This document shows positions 7,008-14,591 of a stretch of DNA of 40,136 nucleotides, in pieces. The DNA lies in the IMG/VR virus record IMGVR_UViG_3300030090_001566, positions 1 to 40,136 of that record; one strand, 5' to 3'. The notes under the pieces are model-generated. The model was not told the origin of the DNA. It made no database searches and saw nothing but the letters and a program-made list of their open reading frames with translations. Position 1 is the stretch's first letter, and the number at the start of each line of letters is the position of its first letter. The position numbers and the translations under genes are program-made. Source of the stretch: a virus.

Positions 7008-9398
7008 ATGAGAGGTAACTATAATTTTCCAAGCCAAGTAGTTAGCGATATAGAAAAATCATCGCAGGAGTACGGTCTAAAAGTAGCTAGAGCTATTGAG
7101 GCCGAGTGGTTTGATGGTGAAAGAAATGGTAGAAATAGATATTCTAACCATATAAATAATTTCCACAGACTAAGACTATACGCTAGAGGAGAACAATCAA
7201 TACAAAAATACAAAGATGAGTTATCAATAAATGGTGACTTAAGCTATTTAAACCTAGACTGGAAACCAGTACCAATTATACCTAAGTTTGTAGATATTGT
7301 TGTAAACGGTATATCTGAAAGACAATACTCTATAAAAGCATATTCTCAAGATCCATACGGAGTAGAAAAAAGAACTGCTTATATGGAGGGAGTTTTAAAA
7401 GACATGAGAGCTAAAGAGTTCGATCAAATGGCTCAAAATCTAATGAACATGGACTTTACGCAAAACAAAGGTGAAGACGTTCCAGAGACCCAAGAAGAGT
7501 TAGATTTACACATGTCTTTAAATTATAAGCAGTCTGTTGAAATAGCCGAAGAACAAGCTATAAATACTTTGTTAGACGGTAACAAATACGATTTAACTAG
7601 AAGAAGACTAATATATGATTTAACTGTTTTAGGTATTGGCGCTTGTAAAACTTCTTTTAATACTTCTGAAGGTGTTACAGTTGATTACGTTGACCCAGCT
7701 AATCTAGTGTACTCTTATACTGAATCACCTTATTTTGATGATTTATATTACGTTGGAGAGGTAAAGTCAGTTCCTGTAAACGAGTTGATAAAACAATTTC
7801 CAAATATATCTAACGAAGAGTTAAAAGAAATAACAGAAAATAATTATAAGCATAACTATAGATATAGTAATCGTAGAGCTTACAATGAAGAAGATAAAAA
7901 CAAGATAGATGTATTATATTTTAATTATAAAACTTTTACTCATGAGGTATATAAATTAAAAGAAACGTCTACCGGTTTACAGAAACTTATAGAAAAAGAC
8001 GATAGCTTTAATCCACCTGTAGGTGAGAATTTAGCGTTTGAAAGATTAGGTAGAAAAATAGAGTGTTTATACGAAGGTGTGTTAATACTAGGCACTGGTA
8101 AACTACTTAAGTGGAACAAAGCTAAAAACATGATGCGTCCTAAAAGTGATTTTACTAAAGTAACAATGAATTACTCTATATGCGCACCACGTATGTATGA
8201 GGGTAGAATAGAAAGTTTAGTTAGTAGAATAACTGGGTTTGCAGATATGATACAGCTAACACACTTGAAACTACAACAAGTAATGTCACGTATGATACCT
8301 GATGGTATTTATTTAGATGCTGATGGTTTAGCGGAGATAGACCTAGGTAATGGAACAAACTATAATCCACAAGAGGCTTTAAATATGTTCTTCCAAACTG
8401 GTAGTATAATTGGTAGATCACAAACAATAGATGGCGCTCCTAATCCAGGTAAAATACCTATTCAAGAAATACAGTCAGGTGGTGGTGCTAAAATGCAAAG
8501 TTTAATTGGTACATACAATTATTACTTGCAAATGATTAGAGATACTACCGGTTTGAACGAAGCTAGAGATGCGGCTACACCAGATCCAAAAGCTTTAGTT
8601 GGTGTACAAAAGTTAGCAGCTGCAAATAGTAACACGGCTACTAGACATATATTACAAGGTGGTGCATTTTTAACACAAGAGATATGTGAACAAATATCTT
8701 TAAGAATATCAGATATATTAGAATATTCTCCAACTGCAAACGCTTTTATACAAGCTATAGGTTCACATAATGTAGCCACGTTACAAGAAATGAAAAACTT
8801 ACATCTATATGACTTTGGTATATTTTTAGAGTTAGCGCCAGACGAAGAAGAAAAACAGTTATTAGAAAACAATATACAAACAGCTTTATCTCAACAAACA
8901 ATAGACTTAGAAGATGTAATTGATTTAAGAGAAATAAAAAATATAAAACTTGCAAATCAACTTTTAAAAATACGTAGAAAAAAGAAAATGCAAAAAGACC
9001 AGCAAATGCAACAGCAAAATATGCAAGCGCAAGCTGAGTCCAACGCACAACAACAACAAGCAGCAGCTCAAGCTGAAATGCAAAAATCTAAAGCTGCTTT
9101 AGAAAACGAAATGATGTTTGAAGCTAAAAAATCAGAGTTAGCAACTGCTAAATTAAAAGCTGAAGCTGATATGAAGAAAATGCTAATGGACCACGAATTT
9201 GAATTAAGCTTACGTATGAAGAAGATGGAGATGGAGCAAATGCAAGAAAAAGATCTTTCAAAAGAAAAGTTAAAAGGTCAAAACCAAGTTAAAACACAAC
9301 AAGTAAAAAATCAAGCAGAAAAAGCAAAGGGCTTTGAGTCTTCTGGCAACGATGTGCTTGGTGGTGGTATGAGGCTAGGCGCTTTTGACCCTCAATAA
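7008..9398 (+). CDS. Portal protein
   Basis: 796 residues directly after TerL, the standard portal position and size for large podovirus portals. The N-terminal half contains NLDWKPVPIIPKFVDIVVNG (about 83-102), typical of portal proteins from Bacteroidota phages. A helical stem/wing region follows, with FADMIQLTHLKLQQVMSRM and an MIRDTTGLNEARD block (about 510). The last 140 residues are a Gln/Met/Lys-rich coiled coil (KKKMQKDQQMQQQNMQAQ and onward), ending in GGGMRLGAFDPQ. The portal is the dodecameric DNA entry/exit ring at one head vertex. The long coiled tail could form the barrel or contact ejection proteins; that is inference. Confidence 0.88.
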   Translation: MRGNYNFPSQVVSDIEKSSQEYGLKVARAIEAEWFDGERNGRNRYSNHINNFHRLRLYARGEQSIQKYKDELSINGDLSYLNLDWKPVPIIPKFVDIVVNGISERQYSIKAYSQDPYGVEKRTAYMEGVLKDMRAKEFDQMAQNLMNMDFTQNKGEDVPETQEELDLHMSLNYKQSVEIAEEQAINTLLDGNKYDLTRRRLIYDLTVLGIGACKTSFNTSEGVTVDYVDPANLVYSYTESPYFDDLYYVGEVKSVPVNELIKQFPNISNEELKEITENNYKHNYRYSNRRAYNEEDKNKIDVLYFNYKTFTHEVYKLKETSTGLQKLIEKDDSFNPPVGENLAFERLGRKIECLYEGVLILGTGKLLKWNKAKNMMRPKSDFTKVTMNYSICAPRMYEGRIESLVSRITGFADMIQLTHLKLQQVMSRMIPDGIYLDADGLAEIDLGNGTNYNPQEALNMFFQTGSIIGRSQTIDGAPNPGKIPIQEIQSGGGAKMQSLIGTYNYYLQMIRDTTGLNEARDAATPDPKALVGVQKLAAANSNTATRHILQGGAFLTQEICEQISLRISDILEYSPTANAFIQAIGSHNVATLQEMKNLHLYDFGIFLELAPDEEEKQLLENNIQTALSQQTIDLEDVIDLREIKNIKLANQLLKIRRKKKMQKDQQMQQQNMQAQAESNAQQQQAAAQAEMQKSKAALENEMMFEAKKSELATAKLKAEADMKKMLMDHEFELSLRMKKMEMEQMQEKDLSKEKLKGQNQVKTQQVKNQAEKAKGFESSGNDVLGGGMRLGAFDPQ

Positions 9399-9399
9399 G

Positions 9400-9426
9400 A
9401 ATTATTAATTATTATTATATTATATT
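9400..9426 (+). promoter_or_regulatory. A/T-only leader of scaffold gene
   Basis: The gap between portal and scaffold genes is almost purely A and T (attattaattattattatat then tatattATGG) with no Shine-Dalgarno. A nearly identical leader precedes the gene at 12117. An unstructured A/T leader without SD is normal for Flavobacteriia translation starts, so this likely acts as the initiation region. Confidence 0.45.
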
Positions 9427-10590
9427 ATGGCAAAAAAAGAAAACAAGGCTGAAGAGCCAAAGGTAGATAATACCGTAGAAAAAATTAAAGTTAAAAGAAA
9501 ACCTAAAAAGTTTTCAAATGTTAATGAGACTATAAAAGTTGATTTAACTAAAAAACCAGAAGTCAAAGAAGAAATAACAAAAGTTGATTTAACTGAAAAA
9601 CCAGAAGTTAAAGAAGAAACACCAGTTGTTGAAGTTGTAGAAGAAATAAAAGAAACTCCTGTTAAAGAAGAAGTAAAAGAAACTCCTGTTGTAGAAGAGA
9701 TTACTAACGAAGAAAAAGCAGAAGTTACACCTACACCAACACCTGTAAAACAAGAAATAAAACAACCAGAGTTACCAGAGAACATACAGAAGCTAATGAG
9801 TTTCATGGAAGAGACTGGTGGTGATTTAAACGACTATGTACAACTTAATAGGGATTACTCTGACATGGATAATCATACTTTATTAAGAGAGTATTACAAA
9901 CAAACTAAACCTCATCTTCAACCAGATGAAATTGATTTTATGATGAACGATCAATTTTCTTATGACGAAGAAGAAGATGAGACAGATATAAAAAGAAAAA
10001 AACTAGCGTTAAAAGAGCAAGTTGCCAACGCTAAAACTCAACTGGAAGAGTATAAATCCAAATACTATGAAGATATTAAAGCTGGAAGTAAGTTAACAAA
10101 CGAACAACAGAAAGCTATTGATTTCTTTAATAGATACAACAAAGAGTCTGAGCAAAAAGAAAAGGCTCGTTTGCAGGCAAAAACTACTTTCCAAAACAAA
10201 ACAGACCAATTATTTAATGACGAGTTCAAAGGTTTTGAATACAATGTCGGAGACAAAAGATATAGGTTTAATGTTAAGGATGTTAGTGAAGTAAAAGATA
10301 ATCAAAGTAATATGGATAATTTTATCAAGAAGTTCTTGAATGAAAACAACCAAATTGAAGACGCTGCTGGTTATCATAAATCAATGTTTACTGCAAACAA
10401 TGCTGACGCTATAGCTAAGCACTTCTACGAACAAGGTAAGGCTGATGCTTTAAAAGACAGTATGGCTAAATCTAAAAACATCGATATGTCACCTAGAGGT
10501 TCACACGGAGACGATACGAATAGTGGAGGTTTAAAGTTTAAAGTGTTAGACAATAGCTCAACTCCTACGTTTAAATTTAAAAAAAAGTAA
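9427..10590 (+). CDS. Capsid scaffold-like protein
   Basis: 387 residues between portal and major capsid genes, the normal scaffold position. The N-terminal 120 residues are low-complexity Lys/Glu/Val/Pro, with a 15-residue tandem repeat (KVDLTKKPEVKEEIT and KVDLTEKPEVKEETP) and a 9-residue repeat around KETPVKEEV. The middle is a charged helical region (KRKKLALKEQVANAKTQLEE, about 188-207, and on). The C-terminus ends FKVLDNSSTPTFKFKKK, a basic hook like those by which scaffolds bind coat protein, and similar to the FK(M/F)K tags elsewhere in this window. It likely guides prohead assembly and then exits. Function inferred from position and composition. Confidence 0.65.
   Translation: MAKKENKAEEPKVDNTVEKIKVKRKPKKFSNVNETIKVDLTKKPEVKEEITKVDLTEKPEVKEETPVVEVVEEIKETPVKEEVKETPVVEEITNEEKAEVTPTPTPVKQEIKQPELPENIQKLMSFMEETGGDLNDYVQLNRDYSDMDNHTLLREYYKQTKPHLQPDEIDFMMNDQFSYDEEEDETDIKRKKLALKEQVANAKTQLEEYKSKYYEDIKAGSKLTNEQQKAIDFFNRYNKESEQKEKARLQAKTTFQNKTDQLFNDEFKGFEYNVGDKRYRFNVKDVSEVKDNQSNMDNFIKKFLNENNQIEDAAGYHKSMFTANNADAIAKHFYEQGKADALKDSMAKSKNIDMSPRGSHGDDTNSGGLKFKVLDNSSTPTFKFKKK
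9534..9623 (+). repeat. In-frame 45-bp tandem repeat, two copies
   Basis: Two adjacent 45-nt copies within the scaffold-like gene (9534-9578 and 9579-9623) differ at a few positions and encode the 15-residue repeat KVDLT(K/E)KPEVKEE. The period is a multiple of three, so copy-number change would keep the reading frame. Confidence 0.8.
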
Positions 10591-10616
10591 GTATTAATTA
10601 AAAACAAAATTAAAAA

Positions 10617-12047
10617 ATGGCAATTACAAGTGCAACGGGGATAGATGCTGCCCCAAGAAAACAAACGTTGTCGACTAACTACGTAGACTTTACATCGTCT
10701 GCTACTGAAGGTTGGGCACAACAATACTTACCAGATCTTATGGAAAAAGAAGCTGAGATCTATGGTAAGAGAACAATCGCAGGTTTCTTAGCTCAAGTTG
10801 GAGCTGAAGAGCCATCTGCTGCTGATAGAGTTATATGGTCAGAGCAAGGTAGATTACATTTAATTTACACAGCTACAAACGAAGATGTTTCCGCAAATAT
10901 ATTTACAATTGTAAATGATATTGATGGAAACTCTGTTGGAGCTGATCACGGTATTAGAGTTGGTGATATGGTGTTAGTTTCTAGCGCTTCATTAACTTTA
11001 AGAGGTTATGTTTCTGCTGTGTCTACTAATACAGCTACTATCTTACCTTACGCGGAAGCTGATTTTGATGCTGCTGGTTTCTCTGATTCAGCTGGTGCTG
11101 GAGCTTACAGAATATTAGTTATTGGTTCTGAATTTGAAAAAGGAACTGATGGTAGATCTTCTGCTAACTCTCCAAAGTTTAAGTCACACTCAAATAAGCA
11201 CATCATTATGAAAGATTACTACGAAGTATCTGGATCTGATGCGTCTTCTATTGGTTGGGTAGAAATATCTGGAGAAGAAGGACAAAACGGTTACTTATGG
11301 TATTTAAAAGCTGAAGGTGATACAAGAGCTAGATTTGCTGATTACTTAGAAATGACTATGTTAGAAGCTGAAACTGCTGTTGCTAACGCTGGAGCTATTG
11401 GTGGTACTGATGGAGGTGCTTTACAAGATGGTACGCAAGGTTTATTCCAAGCTATCACTACAAGAGGTCATCAAACTACTGGTGTAACTGGTGTAAACGC
11501 TGCTACTGACTTAGCTGAGTTTGATGCTATATTAGCTGTATTTGACGCTAATGGTGCTATTGAAGAAAACATGATGTTTGTAAATAGAAATACATCTCTA
11601 GCTATAGATGATATGTTAGCTTCTATGAACTCTTACGGAGCTGGTGGTACTTCTTATGGCGTGTTTGACAACGAAGAAGATATGGCTTTAAATTTAGGTT
11701 TCTCTGGATTCAGAAGAGGTTCTTACGACTTCTACAAGTCTGATTTTAAATACCTAAATGACAAAGGAACAAGAGGAGGTTTAAATGATACTGTTACTAA
11801 TATTAGAGGTGTCGTTATTCCTGCTGGTGTATCTTCAGTTTATGATGAGCAATTAGGTAAAAACCTTAAGCGTCCATTCTTACACGTAAGATACAGACAA
11901 TCTGAAACAGAGTCTAGAAAGATGAAGTCTTGGGTTACTGGTTCTGTTGGAGCTGCTACATCTGGAAAAGATGTTATGGAGGTTCACTACTTAACTGAGA
12001 GATGTTTAATTACACAGGGAGCTAATAACTTCATGTTAATGAACTAA
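10617..12047 (+). CDS. Major capsid protein
   Basis: 476 residues, the expected size for an HK97-fold coat protein, directly after the scaffold-like gene. The N-terminus (TLSTNYVDFTSSATEGWAQQ, then YLPDLMEKEAEIYGKRTIAG) is a typical N-arm plus start of the domain. The C-terminal part contains FLHVRYRQSETESRKMKSW and ends TERCLITQGANNFMLMN. Codons are more uniform and GCT/GGT-rich than in neighbours, as expected of a highly expressed gene. A strong hairpin terminator follows. An inserted beta segment (about 95-165, DIDGNSVGADHGIRVGDMV) may be a surface domain. The assignment rests on order, size and these features. Confidence 0.85.
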   Translation: MAITSATGIDAAPRKQTLSTNYVDFTSSATEGWAQQYLPDLMEKEAEIYGKRTIAGFLAQVGAEEPSAADRVIWSEQGRLHLIYTATNEDVSANIFTIVNDIDGNSVGADHGIRVGDMVLVSSASLTLRGYVSAVSTNTATILPYAEADFDAAGFSDSAGAGAYRILVIGSEFEKGTDGRSSANSPKFKSHSNKHIIMKDYYEVSGSDASSIGWVEISGEEGQNGYLWYLKAEGDTRARFADYLEMTMLEAETAVANAGAIGGTDGGALQDGTQGLFQAITTRGHQTTGVTGVNAATDLAEFDAILAVFDANGAIEENMMFVNRNTSLAIDDMLASMNSYGAGGTSYGVFDNEEDMALNLGFSGFRRGSYDFYKSDFKYLNDKGTRGGLNDTVTNIRGVVIPAGVSSVYDEQLGKNLKRPFLHVRYRQSETESRKMKSWVTGSVGAATSGKDVMEVHYLTERCLITQGANNFMLMN

Positions 12048-12063
12048 TCATTTATATTAAGGA

Positions 12064-12099
12064 TCGAGGCTTCGGCCTCGACCCTTTATTTTATTAATT
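12064..12099 (+). terminator. Rho-independent-like terminator after capsid gene
   Basis: A perfect 7-bp GC-rich stem (tcgaggc at 64-70 pairs with gcctcga at 75-81) is closed by the extra-stable UUCG tetraloop. It is followed by a T-rich tract (tttattttattaatttt). It lies 16 nt after the capsid stop and likely limits read-through or stabilises the capsid message. Confidence 0.85.
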
Positions 12100-12116
12100 T
12101 TATTATATATTATATT
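12085..12116 (+). promoter_or_regulatory. A/T-only leader repeated from scaffold gene
   Basis: The sequence ttattaattttattatatat then tatattATGGCAAAAAA closely matches the leader at 9400-9426, including the first codons (MAKK). There is no Shine-Dalgarno. It probably serves as the translation initiation region and overlaps the T-tract of the terminator. Confidence 0.45.
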
Positions 12117-12938
12117 ATGGCAAAAAAGAAAAAAGTAGAGGTTGAAGAACCTCAAGTAGAAACAGTTGTTAAAACTGTTACTAAAAAAGAAATAAAAGAC
12201 AATAGCCCAGAAGCTAATTGGGAGGTAAAAGATAGAGTGTATTATCTTAAAAACAATAAATCACCTTTGACTTATTTAATTAGAGGTAGTAATATTTATT
12301 GGTTTGACGAAAATAAAGGTTACGAAAGAGAATTAAAATACACTAAAAATCAAAGAACTTGTTTTGTTGATGAGATGAAAGGAGAGCAAAGACTAGAACA
12401 CATTATATTTGAAAATGGATCTCTGTATGTACCTAAACAAAAAACAGTGTTACAAAAGCTTTTGTCTTTATATCATCCTCATAGAGATAAGTTGTTTGAA
12501 GAATATAAACCTATTGAAATAGCTAAGCATCAAGTTGACTGGTTAGAATTAGAAGTAGAAGCTCTTACAGCAGCTAGAGATTTAGATATTGATTTAGCAG
12601 AAGCTGTTATGAGAGTAGAAATAGGTTCTAAGGTATCAAAGATGAGTTCTAAGGAACTTAGAAGAGATTTGTTATTATTTGCTAAAAACAATCCTCAACT
12701 ATTCTTAGAATTAGTTACTGATGAAAATGTACATCTTAGAAATATAGGTATAAAAGCAACTGAACAACGTATTATAAAGCTATCTCAAGATCAAAGAACT
12801 TTCATGTGGGCTTCTAATGATAGAAAGTTAATGACAGTTCCTTTTGACGAGCATCCATACACTGCTTTAGCTCATTGGTTTAAAACTGATGAAGGTATGG
12901 AGATATACGCGAGTATAGAAAAAAGATTAAATAACTAA
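12117..12938 (+). CDS. Hypothetical post-capsid protein
   Basis: 273 residues. The N-terminus is a Lys/Glu/Val low-complexity stretch (MAKKKKVEVEEPQVETVV) resembling that of the scaffold-like protein. Residues 35-105 look like a beta domain with aromatic-rich strands (RVYYLKNNKSPLTYLIRG, IYWFDENKGYEREL). The rest is helical (VDWLELEVEALTAARDLDID). No enzyme motif is seen. It is flanked by two strong UNCG-loop hairpins, so it is expressed as a unit distinct from the capsid gene and the connector genes. Its position suggests a head completion or decoration role, which is inference. Confidence 0.7.
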   Translation: MAKKKKVEVEEPQVETVVKTVTKKEIKDNSPEANWEVKDRVYYLKNNKSPLTYLIRGSNIYWFDENKGYERELKYTKNQRTCFVDEMKGEQRLEHIIFENGSLYVPKQKTVLQKLLSLYHPHRDKLFEEYKPIEIAKHQVDWLELEVEALTAARDLDIDLAEAVMRVEIGSKVSKMSSKELRRDLLLFAKNNPQLFLELVTDENVHLRNIGIKATEQRIIKLSQDQRTFMWASNDRKLMTVPFDEHPYTALAHWFKTDEGMEIYASIEKRLNN

Positions 12939-12944
12939 TCAAAC

Positions 12945-12981
12945 TGTAGAGCGGTCGCCCTACGGGGCGATCGTAACTACA
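12945..12981 (+). terminator. Strong UACG-loop hairpin, possible terminator
   Basis: A 10-pair GC-rich stem, including two G-U pairs (gcggtcgccc against gggcgatcgt), is closed by a TACG tetraloop of the UNCG class. An outer 5-bp helix (tgtag at 45-49 with ctaca at 77-81) extends it. The downstream strand is A-rich (aataaaaaaatatt), not T-rich, so a classic intrinsic terminator is not certain. It may instead be an RNA stability or processing element. Confidence 0.6.
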
Positions 12982-12994
12982 ATAAAAAAATATT

Positions 12995-13684
12995 ATGGTA
13001 AACGTAGACACAGTATATCAAAAAGTATTAACAATAGCTAACAAAGAACAAAGAGGTTATATAACTCCTTTAGAGTTTAACTTATTAGCAAATCAAGCTC
13101 AATTAGAAATATTCGAAGAATACTTTGCTGGTTTAAACCAAACAATTCAAACGCCAGGTATTGATTCTCCTTATGCTGATTTGACTTCAATATTAGAAGA
13201 TAAAATATCTGTATTTCAACAAAGTCTTGGGGTTGCTCAATTTGCCGCTCTTCCTGTAGCTGGTACAAATTTTCGTATAACACTTCCGGATGACGTCTAT
13301 AGAATAGTTTCGCTTTATTTAGGCGATTCAGAAGCGGAGAAATTAAACAATATACACTTTCAACACGTTAAAAAGCAAGGGCCACTAACAAAACCTACAT
13401 TAACTAGACCTGTATATAACCTTCAAAGATTTTTCTTAAGAATACACAATGGAAATCCTGTTGACCCAAGCGTTACAGATGTTAGCATGCATTATATTAG
13501 AAGGCCTGTTAAACCAGAGTGGGGTTACGTTGTTGTAAATGAGCAAGCACTATACAATGCTTCTACAGCACAAGACTTTGAATTACACGCTTCAGAAGAA
13601 ACAACTTTAGTATTAAAAATATTAGGACTAGCTGGTGTAGTAATGCAAAAACAAGACATAGCAGCAATAGGACAACAAGTATAA
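12995..13684 (+). CDS. Head-tail connector / ring protein candidate
   Basis: 229 residues. The N-terminus NVDTVYQKVLTIANKEQRG then YITPLEFNLLANQAQLEIFE resembles proteins that follow the capsid gene in Bacteroidota podovirus-like and crAss-like genomes and are described as connector or ring proteins. A beta region follows (NFRITLPDDVYRIVSLYLG), then DVSMHYIRRPVKPEWGYVV. The final part is helical (ELHASEETTLVLKILGLAGV). Such proteins bridge portal and tail tube. The role comes from gene order and resemblance, not from a defined catalytic motif. Confidence 0.6.
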   Translation: MVNVDTVYQKVLTIANKEQRGYITPLEFNLLANQAQLEIFEEYFAGLNQTIQTPGIDSPYADLTSILEDKISVFQQSLGVAQFAALPVAGTNFRITLPDDVYRIVSLYLGDSEAEKLNNIHFQHVKKQGPLTKPTLTRPVYNLQRFFLRIHNGNPVDPSVTDVSMHYIRRPVKPEWGYVVVNEQALYNASTAQDFELHASEETTLVLKILGLAGVVMQKQDIAAIGQQV

Positions 13685-13694
13685 AAATAAATAA

Positions 13695-14588
13695 ATGGGA
13701 TTAATAAACGAAACTGAACACAGCTACTACAACGGTAATGATTTTGGTGGTTACCAATTTATATCACTAGATCATATAATAAATAATTTTATGATAATAT
13801 ACGTTGGTGAAGGAAAAATAATACCAAAAACTAAAAGAGTAGATGTAGCGTTCCACGCTCAAAGAGCTATACAAGAGTTAAGTTATGATACTTTTAAATG
13901 TACAAAGTCTCAAGAAATAGAGATACCACCTTCTTTAACAATGGTACTACCTCAAGATTATGTTAACTATGTAAAACTTACTTGGTCTGACTCTCTTGGT
14001 ATACAACATATTATTTACCCTACTAACACTACATCTAATCCAAAGGCTATAAAACAAAACGCAGACGGCACATATAATTTTGATGCTGACGCAGATGGTA
14101 CTGTTTCTGCAACAGAGACAGATTTGTTATATCAAGATGATTCAAACACTTTGGATAGCTTTAAATCATCTACATCTATAAATCAAGACGACGATTATAA
14201 AGACGATACATATTGGCCAAGTTTAGGAGGTAGGTATGGAATAAATCCAGCTTACGCCCAAATAAACGGATCGTTTTATATAGACGAATTAAAAGGAAAA
14301 ATACATTTTTCATCTAATATTTCAGGAAAAACTGTGATATTAAAATATATAAGCGACGGACTAGGTACTGACGCAGAAATGATAGTACACAAATTTGCTG
14401 AAGAAGCCATGTACAAATCTATAGCTTACGCTATACTATCTACTACTTTAGCTGGACAAGCTTTAGCTGCTAGCTTCAGACAACAAAAATCCGCTGCTAT
14501 AAGAACTGCAAAATTAAGGTTATCAAATTTAAAAATAGAGGAGCTTACTCAAATAATGAGAGGTAAATCTAAATGGATAAAACACTAG
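13695..14588 (+). CDS. Tail tubular A-like / ring protein candidate
   Basis: 297 residues. The N-terminus contains RVDVAFHAQRAIQELSYDTF, a helical pattern common to adaptor proteins such as T7 gp11-like tail tubular protein A. A beta region follows (IPPSLTMVLPQDYVNYVKLT). An acidic insert at about 120-175 (DADADGTVSATETD) may bind a metal. It ends with GTDAEMIVHKFAEEAMYKSI and a basic helical tail. In podoviruses this adaptor sits between the portal and the nozzle. The next gene (tubular B/stabilization type) starts 3 nt later, the expected order. Assignment from order and pattern. Confidence 0.6.
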   Translation: MGLINETEHSYYNGNDFGGYQFISLDHIINNFMIIYVGEGKIIPKTKRVDVAFHAQRAIQELSYDTFKCTKSQEIEIPPSLTMVLPQDYVNYVKLTWSDSLGIQHIIYPTNTTSNPKAIKQNADGTYNFDADADGTVSATETDLLYQDDSNTLDSFKSSTSINQDDDYKDDTYWPSLGGRYGINPAYAQINGSFYIDELKGKIHFSSNISGKTVILKYISDGLGTDAEMIVHKFAEEAMYKSIAYAILSTTLAGQALAASFRQQKSAAIRTAKLRLSNLKIEELTQIMRGKSKWIKH

Positions 14589-14591
14589 AAT

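Noticed and set aside
9420-9806. Reverse-strand ORF of 128 residues rich in Ser/Thr/Val
   Set aside because: It is the antisense shadow of the Lys/Glu/Val low-complexity N-terminus of the scaffold-like gene; no other gene is on the minus strand.
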